This document shows positions 34,713 through 41,742 of a stretch of 64,000 nt of DNA, one piece after another; positions within the stretch are counted from its first letter, which is position 1; the number at the start of each line of letters is the position of its first letter. The DNA is from Tahibacter harae (GTDB lineage: Bacteria; Pseudomonadota; Gammaproteobacteria; Xanthomonadales; Rhodanobacteraceae), in NCBI RefSeq assembly GCF_024437735.1, contig NZ_JANFQO010000012.1, positions 62,001 through 126,000 on the forward strand. The letters run 5' to 3'. The notes under the pieces are model-generated. The model saw nothing but the letters and a program-made list of their open reading frames with translations. It ran no database searches and was not told the origin of the DNA. Made by a program: the position numbers and the translations under genes.

Positions 34713-35783
34713 CTATTCGTGGAACTTGGGCCCGGACGGCGCGTTCGAGCCGTGGATCTGGGCGTGGCAGGTGAGGCAGGCGCGGCCCATCAGGCGCTCG
34801 TCCGGATGCGCGCCACCGGCCAGCGAGGCCGGCGTCTGCAAGTCGTTGGGGTGGCCCAGCTGGCTGTGGCACTGCTGGCACAGGAACGGCACCGGCGCCG
34901 ACAAAAGCGCGTGCTGGTTGGACCCGTGCGGCGTGTGACAGTTGAGGCAGCTGTCGCGCACCGGCGCGTGCTCGAACAGGAAGGGGCCGCGCTTCTCGGC
35001 GTGGCACTGGTAGCAGGTCTCGTTGACGGTCGCGGTCTTGAGCAGGGGCTGGGTCAGCGAGCCGTGCGGGTTGTGGCAGTCCACGCAGCTCATCTGGCCC
35101 TCGGCCAGGGGCATGTGCGAGCGGCGGTTGAACTGCTGGCGCACGTCGTTGTGGCACTGGGCGCAGGTGTCGTTGATCGAGCGGCGTGCGAGCAGGCCTT
35201 CGCCGGAGAACTTCGCCATCGGGTTGTGGCAGTCGCTGCAGGACAGCTCGTTGCGCTGGTGGATGGAACCGGCCCAGTGGTCGCGCGCGCCGCCGGCGTG
35301 GCAGCTGAGACAGGTCTTCACCTGCTGCGCGACCGGCGTGGCCGAGGTGCGCGTGAAACCGAGGATGAGTCCGGGCGCGGCCGGCTGCTGCGCATGCGCC
35401 GAGCCGGGGCCATGACAGGTTTCGCAGACCGGGATGCGCGCATCGGCCTTGGCCGCGGCAAACAGTCCCAGCGCGTGCAAGGTGTGCGTGAAGTGCTCGC
35501 TTTCCAGCTGGTGGCAGGAAACGCACATCTTCTCGCCCACCGGCGCGGCCGCGGGCGCCAGCGGATTGTCGGCGACGCGGGCAGTGGCGAAGCCGGGCGC
35601 GGCCAGAAAGCGCCGTCCGGCTTGCGCGGCATCGCCGCCGGACAGATCCGACGCCGGCAGCTCCCGCGCCAGTTCCTCGCGCGTCTGTGCGGCCAGAGCC
35701 GGCAGCGCGGCCAGGATCAGGAAAATCAGCGACAGCAACCCGCTCGCCCGCCTCGCGGCGGACGTGTGTGGTGCGCTGGGCAT
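34713..35783 (-). CDS. Decaheme c-type cytochrome (DmsE/MtrA/PioA-like)
   Basis: A 356-residue periplasmic cytochrome. After a signal peptide (SLIFLILAALPALA), ten CxxCH motifs occur: CVSCH, CETCH, CLSCH, CSDCH, CAQCH, CVDCH, CYQCH, CLNCH, CQQCH and CLTCH. Spacing and length fit DmsE/MtrA-type conduit cytochromes. The N-terminal extension of about 300 residues in PioA/MtoA is absent, so it is closer to MtrA/DmsE. The ATG at 35783 has ggag 9 bases upstream; an earlier in-frame codon overlaps the protease gene. Confidence 0.95.
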   Translation of the reverse strand: MPSAPHTSAARRASGLLSLIFLILAALPALAAQTREELARELPASDLSGGDAAQAGRRFLAAPGFATARVADNPLAPAAAPVGEKMCVSCHQLESEHFTHTLHALGLFAAAKADARIPVCETCHGPGSAHAQQPAAPGLILGFTRTSATPVAQQVKTCLSCHAGGARDHWAGSIHQRNELSCSDCHNPMAKFSGEGLLARRSINDTCAQCHNDVRQQFNRRSHMPLAEGQMSCVDCHNPHGSLTQPLLKTATVNETCYQCHAEKRGPFLFEHAPVRDSCLNCHTPHGSNQHALLSAPVPFLCQQCHSQLGHPNDLQTPASLAGGAHPDERLMGRACLTCHAQIHGSNAPSGPKFHE

Positions 35784-35785
35784 GG

Positions 35786-37111
35786 TCAATGCTCCGCTGG
35801 TGGCGTCCGGTTTTGGCAATGGCCGCGGTCGCGCCCGAGGGCGGCGACCGCGGCGCAGACATTGATGCTCGTGCCGGCCGCAGCCTGGCTGCGGCTGAGC
35901 AAGGTATACAGTTCCGCGGAATCGCGTTTTGGTTCCAGCGCCAGCAACAGCGCCAGCGCCGCGCTGACCTGGGCCGTGGCCAGCGAACTGCCCGAGGCGT
36001 AGTCGAAGCGGCCGCCCGGTTCCAGGGTCAGGATGTCGCGGCCGGGCGCGCGCAGCACCGGCGCATCCGGCGCCGGATCTTCGCTGGACGCCACCGCGAT
36101 CACGCCGGGCACGCCCAGCGGAAAACCGCCGAGATCGCGGCTGGGCGGCACCGCGCCGACAACGACGGTGCCGCGCGCGATGGCGTGGCTGAGCAGTTCC
36201 TGCAGCAGCGGATCGGCCGGCCCGCCCAGGCTCAGATTGATGATGCGCGCATCCGAAGACAGCGCCGCGGTCAGGGCCAGGGCCAGCGTGAAGGAATTGC
36301 AGCGCGCGCCGGCCGCGGCGCCGGGCAGCGACCAGCAGGCGCGATAGGCCAGCAGCTGCGCCGCCGGCGCGATGCCGACGATGCCGAGATTGTTGTTCGC
36401 CACCGCCGAGATCACGCCGGCCACCTCGGTGCCGTGACGCTCGGCCGGCATGGCCGCGCCGCCGACGAAATCGCGCTGCTCCAGGATGCGGCCGGCGAGT
36501 TCGGGATGGTCCGCATCCAGGCCGGTGTCGATCAGGGCGATGCGCACGCCGTCGCCGCGGCTGGAGCGCTGCGCCCCCGCAGCGGCGATGGCGGAGAAAT
36601 TGTGCTGCAGCTGCAAATAAGGATCGTTGTATACCTTTTCGTCAGGCGCAGCCGGCGCGCTGAAGGTCTCGAACTCCTGCAGCGGCTGGGCGATGCGCAC
36701 GCGCCTGTCCTGCTGCAGGCGCTGCAGCAGCTGGTCGCGGTCGGTATCCGCGGGGACGGCATAGACCATGCAGCGCAGGCGCAGCGGTTCGATCACCCAG
36801 GCCGACAGTTCGCGCAGGCCGTAGTCGCCGGACAGGCGCTGCGCCAGCGCCACGGCGCGCTCGCCGCCGGCATAGTCGGGCAGGCCGCCGTAGCCGCGCG
36901 GCGTGGCGCCGGCGCCCAGCTGTGGATCGGGCTTGTTGGCCACGGCCACGACGATCATGCGCGCGGCGTCCTGGCCCGCGGACCAGTCCGGTGCCGGCGG
37001 CGCAGGCGCGGCCGCGACGCTGGCGGCCCAGCCCAGCAACAGGCACAGGCCGGCATGCCGCAGGCGGCTCAGCGCGGCGGAAAGACAGCGCTCAGGGCGC
37101 ACGGCCGGCAT
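35786..37111 (-). CDS. S8 family (subtilisin-like) serine protease
   Basis: A 441-residue secreted protease. After the signal segment (GLCLLLGWAASVAAA) and a pro-region, the catalytic triad is Asp195 (ALIDTGLDADHPEL), His226 (RHGTEVAGV) and Ser376 (SGSSLATAQ, with Ser in place of the usual Thr before it). Its start overlaps the anti-sigma gene end by 20 bases, and it is 2 bases from the decaheme gene. Sigma/anti-sigma/S8 trios recur in Lysobacterales. A role in signal processing or cytochrome maturation is inferred. Confidence 0.9.
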   Translation of the reverse strand: MPAVRPERCLSAALSRLRHAGLCLLLGWAASVAAAPAPPAPDWSAGQDAARMIVVAVANKPDPQLGAGATPRGYGGLPDYAGGERAVALAQRLSGDYGLRELSAWVIEPLRLRCMVYAVPADTDRDQLLQRLQQDRRVRIAQPLQEFETFSAPAAPDEKVYNDPYLQLQHNFSAIAAAGAQRSSRGDGVRIALIDTGLDADHPELAGRILEQRDFVGGAAMPAERHGTEVAGVISAVANNNLGIVGIAPAAQLLAYRACWSLPGAAAGARCNSFTLALALTAALSSDARIINLSLGGPADPLLQELLSHAIARGTVVVGAVPPSRDLGGFPLGVPGVIAVASSEDPAPDAPVLRAPGRDILTLEPGGRFDYASGSSLATAQVSAALALLLALEPKRDSAELYTLLSRSQAAAGTSINVCAAVAALGRDRGHCQNRTPPAEH

Positions 37112-37766
37112 CGCCCACGGGTTCGGCCAGCAGCACGCCAGGCTGGGCACGCAGGCGCAGCAGGGCCGCATTGATGAATTCGGCATTGGCGGTCTGCGCC
37201 GCATCGACGCTCGCCAGGCCGAAGATGCTGTTGTCGGTATTGGCCTCGACGATGTGCAGGCCGGTCTCGCCCAGCAGCTGGCGCAGGGTGGCCAGAGTCA
37301 TGTCCGGCGCGGCGACCAGACGGATCGCGGCCGCGGCGCGGCCGGGGGCGGTGCTGCTCAGGGTGCGGTAGCCGGCCTCGGCCGGCGCGGCGCTGCCGTT
37401 GCCGGAGCGGTGCAGCAGCGCGGCGCCGAGCAAGCCCAGCCCTACGGCCTGTACCACGACGGCGGCGGCCAGCCAGGCGTTGGCGCGGTGGCGGCGGCGC
37501 GGCACCGTCTCGACCGGCGCCAGTTCGCCCTGCAATTCCAGGCGTGCGAACAGCTGCGCCAGCGCCGGCTGCGGATCGGACGTGACCGCGGGCCGGGCCA
37601 GCATCGCGGCGTGGAACTGCTGCTGCAGCGCGAATTCCTCGCGGCAGTCGGCGCAGGTGCGCAGATGCGCTTCCACGCGCTCGCGCTGCGCCGCGGTGGC
37701 CGTGCCGTTGACCACCCAGGGAATCAGCTCCCAGGTCTGGCAATGGGCGTTGGGTTCCTGGTTCAT
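37092..37766 (-). CDS. Anti-sigma factor (zinc-finger type)
   Basis: A 224-residue membrane protein. The cytoplasmic N-terminus has the anti-sigma zinc-finger H-x3-C-x2-C motif (AHLRTCADC near residues 37-45). One membrane helix follows (WLAAAVVVQAVGLGLLGAALL), then a periplasmic part of about 110 residues. It follows the ECF sigma gene by 4 bases and should hold that sigma factor inactive until a signal arrives. The start is the ATG at 37766. Confidence 0.9.
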   Translation of the reverse strand: MNQEPNAHCQTWELIPWVVNGTATAAQRERVEAHLRTCADCREEFALQQQFHAAMLARPAVTSDPQPALAQLFARLELQGELAPVETVPRRRHRANAWLAAAVVVQAVGLGLLGAALLHRSGNGSAAPAEAGYRTLSSTAPGRAAAAIRLVAAPDMTLATLRQLLGETGLHIVEANTDNSIFGLASVDAAQTANAEFINAALLRLRAQPGVLLAEPVGDAGRAP

Positions 37767-37770
37767 GGCT

Positions 37771-38400
37771 TCAATTCCGTACCGAAGATGAGTTCGCGGC
37801 CGGCGCGGGCTCGCCGCCCAGGCCCGGCAGCGAATTGCGCAGGCGCAGGCGGGCATGGAACATGCGCGCCTTCACCGTACCGCTGGCGCAGTTCATGATC
37901 GCGGCGATCTCCTCGCAGGACTGCCCCAGGTAGTAGGCCAGCTCCAGGGTCATGCGCTGCTCCGGCGAGAGCAGGTCCAGGCCGCGGCGCACCCAGTCGC
38001 TGAGTTCGCGCTGCTCGCTCTCGCCGCTTTCCTGTCCGGCCAGTTCGGCCAGGCCAGCCTCGTCCTGCTGTTCGGCCGCCGGCGGGTTCTGCCGCAGCGC
38101 CTTGAGCATGCAGCGGTAGGCGATGCCGACGATCCAGGTGGCGACCTTGGACTCGCCGCGGAACTCCGCCGCCTTGCGCCATACCACCCAGAAGGTGTCG
38201 TTGATGATCTCGTCGACGAGGTCGCGCCGCGCCGTATGCCGTCCGATGAAACGGGCCAGCAGCGGATGCTGGCGCAGGTACAGCCGCTCGAAGGCGATGC
38301 GGTCGCCGCCCGCCACCGCCGTCAGCAGGCGGCGCTCGGCGGTGTCGGCGTCGGGTTCGCCGCCGTTGCGCGTCTCCAGCTCGTCGGTGATAGATTTCAT
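37771..38400 (-). CDS. ECF-type RNA polymerase sigma factor
   Basis: A 209-residue sigma-70 family factor. Region 2 is RLYLRQHPLLARFIGRHTAR and VDEIINDTFWVVWRKAAEFR; region 4 is LSPEQRMTLELAYYLGQSCE followed by EIAAIMNCASGTVKARMFHA. It heads the cluster reading anti-sigma, protease, decaheme cytochrome, barrel, cupredoxin, cytochrome c4 and HiPIP, and so is the probable regulator of the electron conduit. The ATG at 38400 was chosen over upstream in-frame codons because it begins the conserved region. Confidence 0.92.
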   Translation of the reverse strand: MKSITDELETRNGGEPDADTAERRLLTAVAGGDRIAFERLYLRQHPLLARFIGRHTARRDLVDEIINDTFWVVWRKAAEFRGESKVATWIVGIAYRCMLKALRQNPPAAEQQDEAGLAELAGQESGESEQRELSDWVRRGLDLLSPEQRMTLELAYYLGQSCEEIAAIMNCASGTVKARMFHARLRLRNSLPGLGGEPAPAANSSSVRN

Positions 38401-38566
38401 CGGCTCCACATGGGTCACCTGTTGGACCGTGAGTGCCGCGCCGGCGGCGAAAGGTTGCGTCCCGCAGGAACCCCGGTGCCGCGCTGGCGTGAAGGCTGCC
38501 GCAAACCCCTGTTCCCCGTCAGTGTAAGGTCGCGTGAGAACCGAGAACCCAGGCAGATTCTGCGGC

Positions 38567-39289
38567 ATGGCCTCACCCCGCTTCGACAGACTGCCGCACG
38601 CGGCCGCCGGCCTGCTGCTGGCCGCGGCCCTGCCCGCCGCGGCGCAGGACTGGGGCGGCGCGCTGGGTTTCGGCAGCGACAATGTGTACCGCGGCGTCAG
38701 CCAGACCTCCGGCCGGCCTTCCTGGCTGGCCGACGTGCACTACCGCTTCGACGAGAACTGGACCGCCGGCCTGGGCGCCAGCGCCGAGCGGCCGCAGTAC
38801 CAGTCTTCCGGCGCCCAGTTCACCCTGTACCTGGACCGGCTCTGGCAGCTGGACGAGGACTGGTCGGCCAAGCTGGGCGTGATGCATTACGAGTCGCCGT
38901 GGAACGTCTGGCGCGACGAACTCAACTACAACGAACTCAACGCCGCCATAGGCTGGCGCGGCCGCTGGCGCCTGAGCCTGGCGCTGTCGCCGGACACGCC
39001 CGGCATCTTCAGCGCGAGCGGCGCCAAGGTGGGCTTCGTCGCCTCCGCCGAACTCAGCTACCAGCAGCCCGTCGCCGGCCGCCTGGCGGCAAACTTCGGC
39101 CTGGGCTATGCCAACCTCAAGCAGGTCGCCGACCTGGTCTACGGCTACGGCAGCGCCGGCCTGAGCTACGGCGCAGGCGATGTATACATTTATTCATCCG
39201 TACTCTGGTCCACGCCGGGCGCGCTGCGCTACAACACCGGCGCGCAGGACCGCACGCGCTGGGTCACCACGCTGGTCTGGAGCTTCTGA
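38567..39289 (+). CDS. TorF-like putative porin
   Basis: A 240-residue outer-membrane protein with a signal peptide (AAAGLLLAAALPAAA) and the family opening LGFGSDNVYRGVSQTSGRPS, followed by alternating strands and a terminal Phe-ending strand (RTRWVTTLVWSF). This matches the TorF/Gcw_chp family of small barrels. A GTG at 38534 is an alternative start. It is divergent from the ECF sigma gene and could belong to the same regulon; that is inference. Confidence 0.82.
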   Translation: MASPRFDRLPHAAAGLLLAAALPAAAQDWGGALGFGSDNVYRGVSQTSGRPSWLADVHYRFDENWTAGLGASAERPQYQSSGAQFTLYLDRLWQLDEDWSAKLGVMHYESPWNVWRDELNYNELNAAIGWRGRWRLSLALSPDTPGIFSASGAKVGFVASAELSYQQPVAGRLAANFGLGYANLKQVADLVYGYGSAGLSYGAGDVYIYSSVLWSTPGALRYNTGAQDRTRWVTTLVWSF

Positions 39290-39447
39290 GGCGGCGCGCA
39301 GCGCAGCGGCCGACGCGCGATCCGCGCCTGGCGACAACCATTCTCCGCGCCGGCGGTACTCAGTTCGCACAACGCCTGTGCAGCGGCGTTGCAACCGAGT
39401 TTCGCCCGGCGGTGCTGCCGCGGGCGTTCCCCTGCTACGGAGGCATC

Positions 39448-40230
39448 ATGAATCTGCGACTCGTACGCTGGCTGGCCGGCGCCGGCCTGCTCTGGCTGGC
39501 CGGCCAGGCCGGCGCGGCCAACCATACCGTCGAAGTCGGCGGCGTCATCGGCTTCAGCTACAGCCCGGCGACGCTGACCATCAAGCGCGGCGACACGGTG
39601 ACATTCATCAATCGCGGCGGTGTGCACAATGTCGTCGCCGACGACAATTCCTTCCGCTGTTCCACCACCTGCGCCGGCCCGGGCAATCCCAACGGCGGCA
39701 ACGCGGTCTCCGGCAACTGGTCGCAGACCGTCGCCTTCAACGAGACCGGCACCAAGGGCTATTACTGCAGCGCCCACGGCGGTCCCGGCGGCGTGGGCAT
39801 GTCCGGCCGCATCATCGTCGAGGACGACGGCACGCCGCCGTTCGCCGTCGGCCCCTCGCTCAGCGGCAACTGGTTCAATCCGGCCGAGAACGGCCATGGC
39901 TTCCAGTTCGAGGTGGTCAATGCCACCACCGCCATCGTCATCTGGTTCACCTTCGACAATGCCGGCAACCAGGCCTGGATCTTCGGCAGCGGCACCATCG
40001 ACGGCAACCGCCTGGTGATGCAGGCCGTCAAGAGCACGGGCGGCCGCTTCCCGCCGAACTTCAACCCAGCCAACATCACCAACCCGCCCTGGGGCACGCT
40101 GACCTTCACCTTCACCGGCTGCAATGCCGGCAAGGTGGACTGGACCTCGGTGGATCCGAACTTCACCGCCAGCGGAACCCTGCCGCTGGAGCGCGTGACC
40201 TCGATCGCCGGCGTGAACTGCCCGCAGTAA
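39448..40230 (+). CDS. Cupredoxin with a C-terminal secreted domain
   Basis: A 260-residue exported protein. Residues 25-125 form a plastocyanin-like domain with copper ligands His60 (GVHN), Cys107, His110 and Met118 (YYCSAHGGPGGVGMSG). Residues 135-260 form a separate domain (SGNWFNPAENGHGFQFEVVN, then IVIWFTFDNAGNQAWIFGSG), a module common in secreted Lysobacterales proteins of unknown role. The start has ggagg 5 bases upstream. It is related to the cupredoxin at 31657-32058 but longer. Confidence 0.88.
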   Translation: MNLRLVRWLAGAGLLWLAGQAGAANHTVEVGGVIGFSYSPATLTIKRGDTVTFINRGGVHNVVADDNSFRCSTTCAGPGNPNGGNAVSGNWSQTVAFNETGTKGYYCSAHGGPGGVGMSGRIIVEDDGTPPFAVGPSLSGNWFNPAENGHGFQFEVVNATTAIVIWFTFDNAGNQAWIFGSGTIDGNRLVMQAVKSTGGRFPPNFNPANITNPPWGTLTFTFTGCNAGKVDWTSVDPNFTASGTLPLERVTSIAGVNCPQ

Positions 40231-40247
40231 ACCGGCCGCGTTCCCGG

Positions 40248-40285
40248 CCCCGCGGCTACCGTTGCAGCCGCGGGGCTTCTTTTTT
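40248..40285 (+). terminator. Intrinsic terminator after the second cupredoxin gene
   Basis: CCCCGCGGCT (40248-40257) pairs with AGCCGCGGGG (40266-40275), followed by cttctttttt. A textbook rho-independent terminator 17 bases after the stop. Confidence 0.9.
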
Positions 40286-40488
40286 GGCCGCCGTGATGGT
40301 TTTCACTGCCAGATTGCGCTTCAACCGTGGGGTATTTCCGGCTGGCTCGGCACATTGTTGCGTCTTTGCGAACAGCCTGAAGGCCACTATCTGTCCGGTC
40401 GCAGAAGGGTGCTAACCTTTGTGCGCGCCGGCCGGGGTAGGGGCCTGCGCCCAGGGGATCAAATAGCCACGTTGCAACGGGGGTAGTC

Positions 40489-41727
40489 ATGCTGGCCCGT
40501 CTTTTCGCGTTTCTCGCGCTCGCGCTTTTCGCCCTGTCCGCACGGGCAGGGTTCAATCCGGACCAGATCGGCACCATCGATTCGGCACCCGGCGCCACTT
40601 TGCTGTTCCCGCATTTCGAGGTGGACACCTCCTCGGCCAACGGCACCAACACCGTGCTGACCATCCAGAACGCCAGCGCCACGGCGATCCTGCTCAACGT
40701 GGTGCTGTGGACGGACTACGGCCTGCCCACCGACAAGTTCCTGATCTATCTGACCGGCTACGACCAGGAGACGGTGGACCTGGGCCAGGTGTTCCGCCGC
40801 ATCCTGCCGCGTACCGGCTCGGCCGGCCAGGATCCCACCGACACGATCAGCCCGCACGGGCCGATCTCCCAGGACATCAACTTCGCCAGCTGCAACGGCC
40901 TGCTGCCCGACGTCCAGAACGGCAGCGCGCTGAGCCGTGACATCGTCGGCGCCCACAGCGGCCAGCCCTCGGCCGACTACTTCGGCGGCCTGTGCGGCTC
41001 GCGCAATCTCGGCGACGGCATTGCCCGCGGCTACGTGACCGTGGACACGGTCAACAACTGCACCCGGCGCTTCCCCGGCGAGGCCGGCTATTTCATCAAC
41101 GGCGGCGGCGGCGACGCGACCAACCAGAACACCATGACCGGTGACTACGTCATCATCAACCCGGTGACGCGCCGCGTGATCGCCGACAGCGCCGTGCACA
41201 TCCAGGCCAGCCCCACCAATCCGCTCACCAGCGGCGGCGTCAACAAGCAGACCTTCTACGGCCGCCTGATCGGCTATACCGGCGCCGACAACCGCGAGCC
41301 CCTGCCCACCGCCTGGGCCGGCCGCGCCGCCGCCGGCCGCACCGATGTCGACTACTGGCGCGACCCGGGCACGGTCACCGCGCCGTTCACCTGCGGCACC
41401 GCCCCCGCCGGCCTGCCCAGCAGCCAGCGCCAGGTCGCCCTGTTCAACGATCAGGGTGCCGCGGCCGGTGCCCCCGGCGGCGACCTGTTCCCGTTCCTCG
41501 CCGGCAGCACCAGCGGTGCCACGCTCGGCATCAACGCGCCGCTGGGCTGGCTGTTCGCCAATCTCAACCTCGCGGCACCGTCCGGCCCGCTGGGTTCGGT
41601 GCGCCAGTCCTGGCTCAGTCTGCGTCAGATCCCGTCCGGCCTGCCGGCCGGCACCGGCGCGACCTATGTAGTCCCGGGCATACAGCTCGGCAACGCCGCC
41701 TACGGCGACGACCCGACCGTTCCCTGA
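40489..41727 (+). CDS. Secreted protein of unknown function
   Basis: A 412-residue exported protein with a signal peptide (MLARLFAFLALALFALSARA). The mature part opens DSAPGATLLFPHFEVDTSSA and shares that block, a central GYVTVDTVNNC segment and TGADNREPLPTAWAGR with the next gene, so the two are paralogues. There is no C-terminal sorting signal. It has no recognised catalytic motif and is probably a surface or extracellular protein. Confidence 0.8.
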   Translation: MLARLFAFLALALFALSARAGFNPDQIGTIDSAPGATLLFPHFEVDTSSANGTNTVLTIQNASATAILLNVVLWTDYGLPTDKFLIYLTGYDQETVDLGQVFRRILPRTGSAGQDPTDTISPHGPISQDINFASCNGLLPDVQNGSALSRDIVGAHSGQPSADYFGGLCGSRNLGDGIARGYVTVDTVNNCTRRFPGEAGYFINGGGGDATNQNTMTGDYVIINPVTRRVIADSAVHIQASPTNPLTSGGVNKQTFYGRLIGYTGADNREPLPTAWAGRAAAGRTDVDYWRDPGTVTAPFTCGTAPAGLPSSQRQVALFNDQGAAAGAPGGDLFPFLAGSTSGATLGINAPLGWLFANLNLAAPSGPLGSVRQSWLSLRQIPSGLPAGTGATYVVPGIQLGNAAYGDDPTVP

Positions 41728-41742
41728 GCCAGGAGCCTAGCC

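Noticed and set aside
32222-34774. Long open frame antisense to the MtrB/PioB-like gene
   Set aside because: The sense strand has a signal peptide and barrel strands in operon context; the antisense protein is low-complexity Ala/Gly/Arg.
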